A stretch of 64,000 nucleotides of DNA, from NCBI GenBank assembly GCA_023663225.1, contig JAMPHU010000011.1, positions 1 through 64,000 on the forward strand, read 5' to 3'. Source of the DNA: Candidatus Gastranaerophilales bacterium (lineage in GTDB: Bacteria; Bacillota; Clostridia; Lachnospirales; Lachnospiraceae). Shown piece by piece: positions 26,691 through 36,685 of the stretch. How positions within the stretch are numbered: the stretch's first letter is position 1; each line of letters starts with the position of its first letter. A program made the position numbers and the translations under genes. The notes beneath the pieces were generated by a model. That model was given only the letters and a program-made list of their open reading frames with translations. It was not told the origin of the DNA and ran no database searches.

Positions 26691-27279
26691 CAGGCGTGTC
26701 TGTATTCTCACAAAGGAGAGAGGCAAGATCGCGGCGTTTGCCAGAGGTGCGAGGAGACCGGGCAATCGTCTGGCGGCGGCGACGAATCCCTTTTGTTTTG
26801 GCAGATTCAAGCTGTATGTGGGCAGAGATTCCTACACCGTGGCGGAAGCGGAGATTCAGAATTATTTTGAAGAGCTGATGACGGATTACGAGGGAGCCTA
26901 CTATGGAATGTACTTTATGGAGGTGGCGGACTATTACGCCAGAGAGAACAACGACGAGAGGGAGCTTCTTAAGCTCCTCTATCAGTCTTTGCGGGCGATC
27001 TGCGCGCCGTCTCTGCCCAATGCGCTGGTGAAATGCGTCTTTGAGCTGAAGGCGATCGCGGTGAACGGGGAGTTCCCCGGCGTGCCAAAGGATCGGAGTT
27101 TACAGGATTCCACGGTCTATGCGCTGCACTACATAGAAAACAGTCCGGTGGAGAGTCTTTACACGTTTGCGGTGACGGATTCCGTTCTTTGGGAACTCAC
27201 CCAGGTGGCGGAAGACTATCGGAAGCGCTTTATGGACCGTTCGTTCAAAAGTCTTGAAATACTGAAAACACTATGTTAA
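26629..27279 (+). CDS. recO: DNA repair protein RecO
   Basis: 216 residues. OB fold at the N-terminus (M-Q-E-L-V-N-V-T-G-M-V-L-K, then Y-D-R-R-V-C-I-L-T-K-E-R-G-K), followed by the helical domain with N-P-F-C-F-G-R-F and the typical C-terminal S-F-K-S-L-E-I-L. RecO loads RecA with RecR on SSB-coated DNA. It is shorter than usual because the four-cysteine zinc loop is absent: V-N-G-E-F-P is followed directly by about 10 residues and then the next helix. The start at 26629 lies inside the YqzL-like gene; a GTG at 26641 is an alternative. Confidence 0.88.
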   Translation: MQELVNVTGMVLKQTPSAEYDRRVCILTKERGKIAAFARGARRPGNRLAAATNPFCFGRFKLYVGRDSYTVAEAEIQNYFEELMTDYEGAYYGMYFMEVADYYARENNDERELLKLLYQSLRAICAPSLPNALVKCVFELKAIAVNGEFPGVPKDRSLQDSTVYALHYIENSPVESLYTFAVTDSVLWELTQVAEDYRKRFMDRSFKSLEILKTLC

Positions 27280-27311
27280 AATTTATATCATTATGGAAGG
27301 GAGGCTCCTGT

Positions 27312-27959
27312 ATGAGAAAACATAGAAAAGCGTTGGGATGCCTGTTTATCTGCTTCCTGATGTTGTCCGGCTGCGGGCGTGCAAAGGGGCCGGAGACCAT
27401 CGAGGACACCACTTTTTCCATTGACGCAGACGGAAAGGTGACGGTCTATCTGGTGGGATATTTTGGAAGGGACTATTACAGCCTGTCGGAGTTGACGAAC
27501 ATGGTGAAGGTGGAGGCGTCCGAGTACAATGCTTCCCGCGGCGGGGAGCCTTTTGTGGAGGTCTCTCAGGTGGAGCTTTTGGAGAATGACAGCTCCAAGG
27601 CTATGATTCTCTTTTCGTATGACAGCGCGGATACTTACAGTGATTACAATGAGGGAAGTCTGTTTTATGGGACAGTTTCCCAGGCGTTTTCGGACGGGTA
27701 TGCCCTTGCGGCGACGCCCCTGAATAATGTGAAGGACGGCACGCTTGCCACGGAGAGCTATCTGCGGCAGAACGCCGCCGAACAACATATTCTGATCTTG
27801 GACCCTTCTGCGGAACCGCAGGAGGAGCAGGAGGAACATATTTTCGTCTATTGCCCCTACAGCGTGACCTACTTGAGCGAGGGAGCCGTCTTAAATGACG
27901 ACGGCAGCGTGGATGTCGCAGGCTGCGAGGGAGCCTGCTATATTCTGATGAAAAAGTAG
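27312..27959 (+). CDS. lipoprotein of unknown function
   Basis: 215 residues. Lipobox L-S-G-C puts the lipidated cysteine near residue 20. The mature part is acidic, with alternating strands (K-V-T-V-Y-L-V-G-Y-F and Y-S-L-S-E-L), and ends in a C-E-G-A-C-Y-I-L segment whose two cysteines could form a disulfide. AAGGGAGG precedes the ATG. No Pfam family recognised. It lies between recO and glyS, on the outer face of the membrane. Confidence 0.75.
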   Translation: MRKHRKALGCLFICFLMLSGCGRAKGPETIEDTTFSIDADGKVTVYLVGYFGRDYYSLSELTNMVKVEASEYNASRGGEPFVEVSQVELLENDSSKAMILFSYDSADTYSDYNEGSLFYGTVSQAFSDGYALAATPLNNVKDGTLATESYLRQNAAEQHILILDPSAEPQEEQEEHIFVYCPYSVTYLSEGAVLNDDGSVDVAGCEGACYILMKK

Positions 27960-28049
27960 AGGAAAAACGGCAGATCAAAAATAGAAATAAAAATGCAAAT
28001 AGAAATACAAATAAAAAAGAAATAATAGAGAGAAATGGAGATATCGATC

Positions 28050-29438
28050 ATGGAAAAGACAATGGACAAAATTCAGGCTTTGGCAAAGGCGAGAGGTTTT
28101 GTGTATCCTGGCTCCGAAATTTACGGCGGCCTGAAAAACACCTGGGATTATGGCAATCTGGGTGTGGAACTGAAAAATAACGTGAAAAAGGCGTGGTGGC
28201 AGAAATTCGTGCAGGAGAACCCTTACAATGTGGGTGTGGACTGCGCGATCCTGATGAACCCGCAGACTTGGGTCGCCAGCGGCCACCTGGGCGGTTTTTC
28301 CGATCCGCTGATGGATTGCAGAGAATGTCATGAGCGTTTCCGCGCGGATAAGCTGATCGAGGATTACTGCATAGAGCAGGGCATTACCCTGGAGAGCAGC
28401 GTGGACGCCTGGAGCAAGGAGCAGATGAAGGCGTTTGTGGAGGAGAAGCATATCCCCTGCCCTTCCTGCGGCAAACACGATTTTACGGATATCCGCGAGT
28501 TCAATCTGATGTTCAAGACGTTTCAGGGCGTTACCGAGGACGCCGAGAGCATCGTTTATCTGCGTCCGGAGACGGCGCAGGGTATTTTTGTCAACTTCAA
28601 GAATGTGCAGCGCACCTCCCGCAAAAAGATTCCTTTCGGCATTGCGCAGATCGGAAAGTCATTCCGCAACGAGATCACGCCCGGCAGATTCACCTTCCGC
28701 ACCAGGGAGTTTGAGCAGATGGAGCTGGAGTTTTTCTGTGAACCCGGCACAGACATGGAGTGGTTTCAATATTGGAGAGGATTCTGCCGCGACTGGCTCT
28801 TGTCTCTGGGGATCAAGGAGGAGGAGATCCGTCTGCGCGATCATTCGCCTGAGGAGCTGTGCTTCTACAGCAAGGGCACCACGGATATCGAGTACAAATT
28901 CCCCTTCGACTGGGGCGAGCTGTGGGGAATTGCGGACAGAACCGATTATGACTTGACCCAGCATCAAAATACCTCCGGTGAGGATCTGTCTTACTTTGAC
29001 GATGAAAAACAGGAGAGATATGTCCCTTATGTGATCGAGCCTTCGCTGGGAGCGGACCGCGTGGTGCTGGCGTTCCTTTGCTCCGCATACGACGAGGAGG
29101 AACTGGAGGGCGGCGATATGCGCACCGTGCTGCATTTCCATCCGGCTATCGCGCCGGTGAAGATCGGCGTGCTGCCTCTGAGCAAAAAGCTCAACGAGGG
29201 TGCGGAGAAGATTTATCAGGAACTCTCTAAGAAATATAATTGTGAGTTTGATGACAGAGGTAATATCGGTAAGAGATACCGCCGCCAGGACGAGATCGGA
29301 ACGCCTTTCTGCGTTACATACGATTTCGATTCGGAGACGGACGGCTGTGTGACTGTGCGTTTCCGCGATTCCATGGAGCAGGAGAGAGTGAAGATCGCAG
29401 GGTTGGACGCCTACTTTGCGGATAAATTCACTTTCTGA
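28050..29438 (+). CDS. glyS: glycyl-tRNA synthetase, dimeric class II type
   Basis: 462 residues, the alpha2 (eukaryote/archaea-like) form rather than the alpha2beta2 form. Motif 1 region [12 protein letters not shown] at 12-23; motif 2 F-R-N-E-I-T-P-G (about 205-212) with R-T-R-E-F-E-Q-M-E; motif 3 E-P-S-L-G-A-D-R. The anticodon-binding domain covers about 365-460. A C-P-S-C-G segment near 138 is a possible zinc site with C-R-E-C. Two in-frame starts (28035, 28050); the second gives the family-like N-terminus. No T-box leader is visible. Confidence 0.94.
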   Translation: MEKTMDKIQALAKARGFVYPGSEIYGGLKNTWDYGNLGVELKNNVKKAWWQKFVQENPYNVGVDCAILMNPQTWVASGHLGGFSDPLMDCRECHERFRADKLIEDYCIEQGITLESSVDAWSKEQMKAFVEEKHIPCPSCGKHDFTDIREFNLMFKTFQGVTEDAESIVYLRPETAQGIFVNFKNVQRTSRKKIPFGIAQIGKSFRNEITPGRFTFRTREFEQMELEFFCEPGTDMEWFQYWRGFCRDWLLSLGIKEEEIRLRDHSPEELCFYSKGTTDIEYKFPFDWGELWGIADRTDYDLTQHQNTSGEDLSYFDDEKQERYVPYVIEPSLGADRVVLAFLCSAYDEEELEGGDMRTVLHFHPAIAPVKIGVLPLSKKLNEGAEKIYQELSKKYNCEFDDRGNIGKRYRRQDEIGTPFCVTYDFDSETDGCVTVRFRDSMEQERVKIAGLDAYFADKFTF

Positions 29439-29452
29439 GTTTTGAGGGTTGT

Positions 29453-32400
29453 ATGGAGACGATCGAGATATTTCAAGTGCTGCAAATAGCGCAGACAAAG
29501 GATCAACAGGCGATCAAAAACGCTTACAGAAAGAGGCTTTCTCATACCAATCCGGAGGACGATCCGGAGGGGTTTAAGCGGCTGCGCAGGGCCTATGAGG
29601 AAGCGTGCGCCTACGCCAAAAAAGAGGACGACGAGGAGAAGTCGGATGACACGCCCTCCGGATTGTGGGTGGAGCGTGCGGCAAAAATATATGGAAATAT
29701 CACTAAAAGATGCGACATCGATTGTTGGCGGGAGCTTTTTCGCGACGATGTGTTTTTGTCCCTGGAGGAAGAGGAGGATTGTCGCAGGAAATTCTTGTAT
29801 TTTTTGATGAGACATTTTAAGCTGCCCACGGATGTGTGGAAGCTGTTGGATGAGAAGCTGCATATTGTGTCGGAGGCGGCGAGACTTCGGGAGATTTTGC
29901 CGGCGGATTTTGTTCACTACATGATCTCTAAGTGTGAGCGCGGCGAAGACCTGGACTTTAGCCAGTTTGAGGGTGAGCCGGAGGCCCCCTATGACTTGTA
30001 TCTACAGTATTATGACCGCTGTTGGAATGCCTTGCAGGAAAGGCAGTTGGATCAGGTGGAGGAATGTATTCGGAGCGCGGAGGAGCTTCCCGTCTATCAT
30101 CCGGTGATGGAGGTGTGTCGGGCACATCTTTTGGTGGAACAAAAGCAGGTGGAGGAAGCGATCCTTCTGATGAAGGGACTGTATGAACGCTATCCGAAGG
30201 ACCCAATGGTGTGTTACAATACGGCGGAATGTCTGTGGAACCATGACAGGCGGGACGAGGGGGCCCAAGTCTATCATCGCCTGAAAGAGGAAAACGATTC
30301 TCATTATATGGCCAACATCCGCCTGACGGAGTGGTATTATGAGAAGGCGCAGTATGAGGAAGCCAAGAAATGTGCGGAGAAAGTTTTGACCGCCGGCGCC
30401 GATGATCTTTTCATGGAGCTTTTGGCAAAAGTCAACCATGAGATCGAAAAAGGATTGGAGGAGAGCTACCGCAGGGATCGGGATGTGCACTCCGGCCTGG
30501 AGTTAGGCTGGTGTTATTTACAGGACGGCAAGATGAGTAAAGGGATCCGGATTGCCGAAGAATTGCGCGGGAGAGTGCCGGGAGAGAGGGACTCGGAACA
30601 CAAAGGACTTTTGACCAAGCTCTATATGGAGGAGACGGAATATGAGTCGGCCCTGTCCATGGCGGAAGAGTGGATGGAGGCGCTGCAACTGCATCTGGCT
30701 GATGATAAGACCGAGGAGGAGCGGGAGAGAGACAAAGACCGCATCAAGCAGTATCATGTGATCCGTATGCAAATATGGCGGGCACAGGGGGATATGAAGT
30801 CCAAAAAGCCGGAGGAAAGGCGCAGATTGTACGAAAAAGCCATCGAGGAGGCGAGCGGACTTTTGGACGATTCCCTCCAGGATGTGGGCCTTTTTTTGGA
30901 GATGGCGCAGATCTATCTGGAGATGGAAGAGTACGAGCATTGCCTGGAGCTTACGGGCAGGTTGATCGACGAATATCAGGTGTACGCCGCCTACGCCACA
31001 GAGGTGGAAGCATATTGCAAACAGCGCAACGCTTCCGGCGTGATACAGGCGGGGCGTTCTTGTATTCAGTATTTTCCCGGCTATATCCGCGCCTATGAGC
31101 GCATGGCCAAGGTATATCTGGATCTTGGGCAGAATGAGCGGCTGAAGGCGCTTTTGGAGGAGGCGAAAGCCAATCATGTGGAGAGTGTGATCCTGGATGC
31201 TTATCAGTACCAGATGACGCACCACGTTTTCACGGCGGAGGTCTTGGACGACAAACTGAAACGATTTTATAATCTCTACGATTTGCGGAATGTGAGTGAA
31301 GAGCAATACCAAACGGGACTTCCCATTTTGACGGAGTATCTGTACAACATTCCCAGCGCGCATATGTTGATCGTGCGCGGGTTGTTCCACAGCGGCGCGC
31401 GCCGGTATCAGGCGGCGAAGGAGGATTATGAGAAGGTGTTGGCGGACAATCCCTGTCATCCTTATGCGTTGAAGTCTCTGGGGTTTGTCTACAGGCAGCT
31501 CGGGGATTATGAGAAGGCTCTGGTCTGTCAGAAACGGGCGCTTCGCTATCGGGATGCGGGGATGTCCCCCGCCATCTATCAAAATATATCGGATATCTAT
31601 TCTCTGCTGGGCGATTATGAGAAGGCACTGGAGTATGCGAAATACTATGCGGAGCGTACCGGTTATGAAACAGTGTACATGATGTACCTTGCACAGTGTA
31701 TGACGCGCTGCGGCGATGTCAAGGGCGCGGTCGCGGTGCTGGAAGATATCTTAAAGAAGCAGCCTTTTAATCTGTTTTCCGACAGGACGGATCTCTATCA
31801 AATGGCCGGCGACAGCGAACTGGCGGAAAAACAGATCGCAGCGTGGAAGGCGGCGCTTCGCGCCGGAAATAATAGACAGACAGGGAGCGGCGGCGTCAGT
31901 CTGCGCGAGCACGAACGCAGGCTGTATGTCCGTATGGCATGGCAGGATCTATTGTTTGGGGACGGCAGGCGTGCGCCAAGATATTATGAAAAGGCATTGA
32001 AGCGCATGGAGATGCTGGATGATGACACGAGGCAGAGTTGTCTGTGTGCTGCGGTATTCGCCTGTATTTTGTGCGGGGACGAGAGACGGGGCAGAAGATT
32101 TGCCGCCCGCATCAGGCCGGATCAGACACCGCTCTCCGATCAAAAAAGGCGGGAGTGCAGGACATTTTTTTCGTTGTATTACAGTGAGACGGAGGAACAT
32201 TTGGGCCGGATCTTGGACAGGGGGGATGCGGAGTCGGTATGCCGCACCTGTTCCAGATGTGTCTGTAGAGATATCGAGGTGGGGAGACTGCTTTTATTGT
32301 TTCGCAGAGGGCAGATCGACGAGGCGGGAGCGAGGCTGAAAGCGGATATGGAACGGCAGCCTTTTGACATCTATCTGATGGCGGTCTTTCATCTGTGTGG

Positions 32401-32488
32401 GAAGGTTCCCGTCAGGAAAATGGGATATCAAGGGGGACTATCCGGATTGCTCGGGAAGCTTTTGCGGGGGAACGGAAAGATAGGATAG
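29453..32488 (+). CDS. TPR-repeat protein with degenerate J domain
   Basis: 1011 residues. Residues 1-55 are J-domain-like (helix I F-Q-V-L-Q-I, helix II A-Y-R-K-R-L, helix III F-K-R-L-R-R-A-Y-E-E-A), but the H-P-D loop reads H-T-N-P-E-D-D. From about 185 to 960 there are many tetratricopeptide-like helical pairs, clearest near 640-740 (L-G-D-Y-E-K-A-L twice). No signal peptide. The Hsp70 gene starts nine bases after its stop, so it is probably the dedicated partner and client-holding scaffold. This parallels the E. coli HscC / Djl pairing. Confidence 0.8.
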   Translation: METIEIFQVLQIAQTKDQQAIKNAYRKRLSHTNPEDDPEGFKRLRRAYEEACAYAKKEDDEEKSDDTPSGLWVERAAKIYGNITKRCDIDCWRELFRDDVFLSLEEEEDCRRKFLYFLMRHFKLPTDVWKLLDEKLHIVSEAARLREILPADFVHYMISKCERGEDLDFSQFEGEPEAPYDLYLQYYDRCWNALQERQLDQVEECIRSAEELPVYHPVMEVCRAHLLVEQKQVEEAILLMKGLYERYPKDPMVCYNTAECLWNHDRRDEGAQVYHRLKEENDSHYMANIRLTEWYYEKAQYEEAKKCAEKVLTAGADDLFMELLAKVNHEIEKGLEESYRRDRDVHSGLELGWCYLQDGKMSKGIRIAEELRGRVPGERDSEHKGLLTKLYMEETEYESALSMAEEWMEALQLHLADDKTEEERERDKDRIKQYHVIRMQIWRAQGDMKSKKPEERRRLYEKAIEEASGLLDDSLQDVGLFLEMAQIYLEMEEYEHCLELTGRLIDEYQVYAAYATEVEAYCKQRNASGVIQAGRSCIQYFPGYIRAYERMAKVYLDLGQNERLKALLEEAKANHVESVILDAYQYQMTHHVFTAEVLDDKLKRFYNLYDLRNVSEEQYQTGLPILTEYLYNIPSAHMLIVRGLFHSGARRYQAAKEDYEKVLADNPCHPYALKSLGFVYRQLGDYEKALVCQKRALRYRDAGMSPAIYQNISDIYSLLGDYEKALEYAKYYAERTGYETVYMMYLAQCMTRCGDVKGAVAVLEDILKKQPFNLFSDRTDLYQMAGDSELAEKQIAAWKAALRAGNNRQTGSGGVSLREHERRLYVRMAWQDLLFGDGRRAPRYYEKALKRMEMLDDDTRQSCLCAAVFACILCGDERRGRRFAARIRPDQTPLSDQKRRECRTFFSLYYSETEEHLGRILDRGDAESVCRTCSRCVCRDIEVGRLLLLFRRGQIDEAGARLKADMERQPFDIYLMAVFHLCGKVPVRKMGYQGGLSGLLGKLLRGNGKIG

Positions 32489-32497
32489 GATGAGGAT

Positions 32498-34183
32498 ATG
32501 ATAGTAGGGATTGATTTGGGAACGACAAACAGCCTGATCGCTTATTTTACGGAGGAGGGGCCGAAGGTGATCCCCAACAGACTGGGGAAAAATCTGACGC
32601 CCTCTGTGGTCAGTGTGGACGAAGAAGGCAATGTGTATGTGGGCGAGACCGCCAGAGAGCGCATGAGCCTGTATCCGGATACGGTGGCGCAGACCTTCAA
32701 GCGCAGCATGGGGACAGAGCGTGAGTATACCTTAAGTGGGCGCAAATTTAAGCCGGAGGAACTCTCCAGCATGGTGCTGCGGGCGCTCAAGGAGGATGCG
32801 GAAAGTTTTCTGGGGGAAGCGGTCACGGAGGCCGTGATCAGTGTTCCTGCCTATTTTGACGACAAGAGGAGAAAGGCTACCAAACGCGCAGGCGAGCTGG
32901 CGGGACTTACGGTGGAGCGCATGATCTCGGAACCTACCGCGGCGGCGGTGGCATACGGTTTGTACGACAAGACGAAGGACACGCGCTTTTTGGTGTTCGA
33001 CTTGGGCGGAGGCACTTTTGACGTCTCCATTTTGGAGCTGTATCACAATATTTTGGAAGTCCGCGCCGTGGCGGGGGACAATTACTTAGGCGGGGAAGAT
33101 TTTACCGAGGTGATGGCCAAGCTCTTTTTGAAAAAGAGCGACTTGTCTTTGCAGGAACTTTCGGAGAAGGAGCAGGTGCGCTTATACCGCCAGGCGGAGA
33201 AGGCCAAGTGCGCCATCAGCGATGTGGAAAAGACAACGATCCGTTTCCTGTACCGCGAAGAGACCAGAGAGGAGGAGATTTCCTACAAGGAGTATGAGGC
33301 GGCTTGTGAGGAGCTGCTGATGAAGATCAGGGAGCCTGTGAAGAGAAGCCTCTCCGACGCCGGTCTGAAACTTTCGGATATCGACGAAGTGCTGTTGATC
33401 GGCGGCGCGACAAGACTTGCGGTGGTGAGAGATTTTCTGATACGCCTGTTCCGCAAATTTCCGGACAATAAGATGGATCCCGACGAGGCCGTGGCGCTGG
33501 GCAGCGCTGTTCAGGCGGCCATGAAGGAGCGCAGGGAGGAAGTGAAGGAGGTTATTTTGACGGATGTCTGCTCCTTTACCCTGGGCACGGAGGTCGTGGT
33601 GGAGTACGAGGAAGGAAAGTACGAGGACGGGAGATTCTGTCCCATCATCGAGCGCAACACGGTGATTCCCGCCAGCCACACGGAGCGTCTCTACACGGTC
33701 AGGGACGATCAGGAGAAGGTGCGGATCAAGATTCTTCAGGGAGAGAGCCGTTTCGCCAGGAACAATCTCTACTTGGGGGAATTGGAGATCGACGTGCCCA
33801 AAGCGCCCAAGGGGCAGGAGGCGCTGGATGTGACGTACACATATGACATCAACTCTCTCTTGGAGGTGGAGGTGAAGGTGGTGTCCACCGGCAAAATTCA
33901 AAAGCTGGTCATCAAGGGGCAGGAGAACCAGATGACGGACGAGGAGATCGAAAAACGTATGGAGGAGCTGGCTTATTTGAAGATCCAACCCAGAGATTAC
34001 GAGGAGAATCGCCTGGTGCTGCTTCGGGCGGAGCGGATGTATGAGGAGTCGCTGGGAGACAAGAGGAAACTGTTGGATCATCATATCATGGCGTTTGAGG
34101 CGGCTTTAAAGAAGGGGGATCCCGACGGGATCTTAGACGCCAGGGAGGCGCTCAATCAGATCATGGAAGACGAGGAAGATTGA
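32498..34183 (+). CDS. hscC: HscC-type Hsp70 chaperone
   Basis: 561 residues. Nucleotide-binding domain 1-350 with G-I-D-L-G-T-T-N-S at the start, D-L-G-G-G-T-F-D-V near 167-175 and L-I-G-G-A-T-R near 303-309. The substrate-binding beta domain covers about 360-480 and a short helical tail follows, so the long DnaK lid is absent, as in E. coli HscC. The protein is shorter than DnaK (about 610-640). It is coupled to the J-like TPR protein. Its last codons lie in the palindrome shared with the convergent gene at 34187. Confidence 0.87.
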   Translation: MIVGIDLGTTNSLIAYFTEEGPKVIPNRLGKNLTPSVVSVDEEGNVYVGETARERMSLYPDTVAQTFKRSMGTEREYTLSGRKFKPEELSSMVLRALKEDAESFLGEAVTEAVISVPAYFDDKRRKATKRAGELAGLTVERMISEPTAAAVAYGLYDKTKDTRFLVFDLGGGTFDVSILELYHNILEVRAVAGDNYLGGEDFTEVMAKLFLKKSDLSLQELSEKEQVRLYRQAEKAKCAISDVEKTTIRFLYREETREEEISYKEYEAACEELLMKIREPVKRSLSDAGLKLSDIDEVLLIGGATRLAVVRDFLIRLFRKFPDNKMDPDEAVALGSAVQAAMKERREEVKEVILTDVCSFTLGTEVVVEYEEGKYEDGRFCPIIERNTVIPASHTERLYTVRDDQEKVRIKILQGESRFARNNLYLGELEIDVPKAPKGQEALDVTYTYDINSLLEVEVKVVSTGKIQKLVIKGQENQMTDEEIEKRMEELAYLKIQPRDYEENRLVLLRAERMYEESLGDKRKLLDHHIMAFEAALKKGDPDGILDAREALNQIMEDEED

Positions 34184-34212
34184 TGATCAATCTTCCTCGT
34201 GTTGGCTTTTTT
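34170..34212. terminator. convergent palindrome spanning both gene ends
   Basis: ACGAGGAAGATTGAT (34170-34184) and ATCAATCTTCCTCGT (34186-34200) are perfect reverse complements around one G. The stop of hscC (34181-34183) and of the minus-strand gene (34187-34189) both lie in it, and both proteins end in E-E-D. A T-run follows on the plus strand (34206-34212). Confidence 0.8.
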
Positions 34213-34567
34213 TCAGGTGTCTGCGCAGGAGGCATAAAAGCGCTACGCTGATCACGGAAACAAAATCTTCGTAAGGGGTGGTGTCGCCTACGACCATGTG
34301 TCGGGCCACCAAAAAGATTAGAACCTCGATTACATTGTCGGAATTGGGGCGGCACAGCATAGACAGAAACTCGATCCCTATGACGATCGTGAAAATATTG
34401 TCCAGATAGCCTCTGAAGGCGGACACATCGTTTGCGAGGCTTTGGAATATGGCAAAATCTTTGAAGATGCTGAATATGGACAGCACAATGGCGATCAATA
34501 CTAACACCGCTGCCAGCAATTCCAAAATCTCGCATATCATCTGCATACCTTTTCTGAATTTTTCCAT
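34187..34567 (-). CDS. PsiE-like small membrane protein
   Basis: 126 residues. Four hydrophobic segments: 15-37, 55-78, 83-95 and 100-118. The R-H-M-V-V-G-D-T-T-P-Y-E-D segment before the last helix resembles PsiE-like (phosphate-starvation-inducible E) or related small integral proteins, but similarity is weak. CCTCC on the plus strand at 34575-34579 is a Shine-Dalgarno site seven bases before the start at 34567, so the longer frame to 34588 is not used. Convergent with hscC. Confidence 0.65.
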   Translation of the reverse strand: MEKFRKGMQMICEILELLAAVLVLIAIVLSIFSIFKDFAIFQSLANDVSAFRGYLDNIFTIVIGIEFLSMLCRPNSDNVIEVLIFLVARHMVVGDTTPYEDFVSVISVALLCLLRRHLKKSQHEED

Positions 34568-34670
34568 CAATATCCTCCTTGCGCGCAAGACAGGGACAGG
34601 TTGAACGCTTATAAAGAGAATACCCTGTTTTGAGCTGTTTGTAAATATTTTTTTCTTTGAATTGTCTTGG

Positions 34671-34699
34671 TTGACTTGTCAGTCAGAATCGGATAAGAT
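34671..34699 (+). promoter_or_regulatory. sigma-A promoter for the membrane protein at 34752
   Basis: TTGACT (34671-34676) and TAAGAT (34694-34699), 17 apart, about 50 bases before the proposed GTG start. Confidence 0.65.
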
Positions 34700-34751
34700 A
34701 GAGTGAGTGCGGACGGACCGGTCCGGTATACTGTGCGAAGGAGCTTTGAGA

Positions 34752-36587
34752 GTGAAAAGAGAATTGGGATCGACTGCTTTAAAAACGATAGGAATATTGC
34801 TTGCCGGGATCCTGGCGGGGACATTTTTGATGACGCTTGCCTATTGTATTCCGGTAAATATGGGAAGTTATTATTCCATGCAGGTGAGTACGGAACTGGA
34901 GGGATGGTATCCCAATGTGCCGATCGTCACCAATACCTACAACACGTATTTTCAGACATTTCTGCCCGGGGTGTTGGACAATGCCACGGTGCGGTATTAT
35001 ATGTTGCCCCTCGCCTATGAGACAGGAGAAAACCCGCTTGTGCTGGCGATGGACTGCGGCGGGTACAATTATTATTGGCATGGCTATGTCACCATCATCC
35101 GCTGTCTGCAGCTTTTTATGAACTATGAGGAAATGCAGTTGGCCAATGATTTTTGTCAGATCGCGCTGATCGCGTGTCTGGCGGTCTTGATAGGGCGCAG
35201 GAAGGGGATACGCTATGTCGTTATGCTTCTTTCCGGTTATATGTTGATCATGCCGATGGCCGTATCCGTCTGTTTTCAGTATTCCGCGGTATTTTATATC
35301 GCATACGGGGCCTGTCTTTTCATTGTGTGGAAGCAGGCGTGGCTGGAGCGGAAAAGAAGATATTTCTATTTCTTTTTGATCGCGGGGATGCTGACAAGCT
35401 ATTTTGATCTATTGACCTATCCCTTGTTTACCTGGGGGATCCCGATGGTCTGGTGGCTGATCATGGAAGAGAGGGAGTACGGCAGCCTGCGGCGCATGAA
35501 AAAAGTAGTCGTCACCGGTGTGGCATGGATCCTGGGTTATGGCGGGATGTGGGCAGGAAAGTGGGTCATGGCAAGCCTTGTTCTGAGAGAGAATTGTGTG
35601 GCGCGGGCGTTGGAAGAGGTGCTGATTCGGTCAGGCGCGGACGAGGAGGTCACGTTTGGACAGACCAACCGTCTGTATGCGATCTATATGAATTGGAGGC
35701 ATTACAATTATAAGCTGTATGTCATCATTTTGCTTGGTTGGCTGGGTTTCTGGCTTTTCATGGGGTTGATAAAGGGTTGGCAAAAGACGACAAAATGTTG
35801 CCCGCTCTTTTTGGTCGGCTGTTCGAGTTTTGTGTGGTATATCGTCTTGTTTAATCATACGGAGATCCACCATGCGTTCACCTATAGAATATTGGGGATC
35901 AGTATTGCGGCTTTTATGGCCATCGTTTTGGAGAGTATACCGGCAAAAGGAGAAAGAGGAAAAGGATTATGGCATATAGGGCGTTTTTCGGCTTGTGGAC
36001 TGGCTCTGATGGCGGCCGCGGCGATGCTTGCGTTGTGTGCAAGGGAGATCACGCAGGTGGACAATAAGGGCGCTGAGATCGAGGAGACGGTTTTGCGAGA
36101 GAGGCACTTTACGGTATCTTATATCCCGGCGTATAACAGGATCTATGCGATCGGTCTTGGACTACAGACTGACAGCAGCGAGGGAGAGTACGAGCTCTCT
36201 CTGTATGATGGGGAGGAGTTAGTTTATCGGGAAAATATTCCGGTCGCTCATTATCAGCACAATAATTTTCAATATTATAATGTTGACTGGTCTTTGGAGG
36301 CCGGCAGAGAGTATCGGATGGAGATAGAAATACGCGGAGTGGAGGAAACGCTGCATGGTTATTATACATCGGAGGGTGATCTGCCCTTGGAAGGCTGCCA
36401 ATACCTGGAGGACGGAAAGGCACTTTTCAGGCAGCCGCTGATCGGTTTCCAATACTGGAGTCCGATTATCTCCGGCAAGGTGAAAATATTGCTGACGTTT
36501 AGCTATTTCGGTCTGCTGTGGGTGATCGTGCATGTGGGGGCGTGCCTGGTCGCAGAGCGAAAAAGGAGAGATCTGCAAACCATGTGA
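34752..36587 (+). CDS. large polytopic membrane protein with C-terminal extracytoplasmic domain
   Basis: 611 residues from GTG 34752, which has AAGGAG eight bases upstream; the GTG at 34707 does not. One helix at 8-30 is followed by a large extracytoplasmic loop (31-130), nine or ten helices between 140 and 450, a beta-rich domain (455-570) and a last helix (575-600). The layout is that of GT-C type glycosyltransferases or YfhO-like proteins, but no catalytic D-D motif is certain. Function unknown; surface-polymer work is likely. Confidence 0.65.
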   Translation: MKRELGSTALKTIGILLAGILAGTFLMTLAYCIPVNMGSYYSMQVSTELEGWYPNVPIVTNTYNTYFQTFLPGVLDNATVRYYMLPLAYETGENPLVLAMDCGGYNYYWHGYVTIIRCLQLFMNYEEMQLANDFCQIALIACLAVLIGRRKGIRYVVMLLSGYMLIMPMAVSVCFQYSAVFYIAYGACLFIVWKQAWLERKRRYFYFFLIAGMLTSYFDLLTYPLFTWGIPMVWWLIMEEREYGSLRRMKKVVVTGVAWILGYGGMWAGKWVMASLVLRENCVARALEEVLIRSGADEEVTFGQTNRLYAIYMNWRHYNYKLYVIILLGWLGFWLFMGLIKGWQKTTKCCPLFLVGCSSFVWYIVLFNHTEIHHAFTYRILGISIAAFMAIVLESIPAKGERGKGLWHIGRFSACGLALMAAAAMLALCAREITQVDNKGAEIEETVLRERHFTVSYIPAYNRIYAIGLGLQTDSSEGEYELSLYDGEELVYRENIPVAHYQHNNFQYYNVDWSLEAGREYRMEIEIRGVEETLHGYYTSEGDLPLEGCQYLEDGKALFRQPLIGFQYWSPIISGKVKILLTFSYFGLLWVIVHVGACLVAERKRRDLQTM

Positions 36588-36594
36588 TTCGACC

Positions 36595-36624
36595 TTGACG
36601 CTCCTTGGATTTTCGTGTTACAAT
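36595..36624 (+). promoter_or_regulatory. sigma-A promoter for rubrerythrin
   Basis: TTGACG (36595-36600) and TACAAT (36619-36624), 18 apart, with TGT ahead of the -10, 62 bases before the start. Confidence 0.65.
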
Positions 36625-36685
36625 AGCACACATCAAATCATACACAGATAAATTTTTTGAAATACCAGGAAGGAGAATGACAGAC

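Noticed and set aside
27960..28049. Possible T-box leader for glyS (and likewise for alaS at 37226-37269)
   Set aside because: The gaps are too short and show neither the T-box sequence nor a terminator/antiterminator pair.
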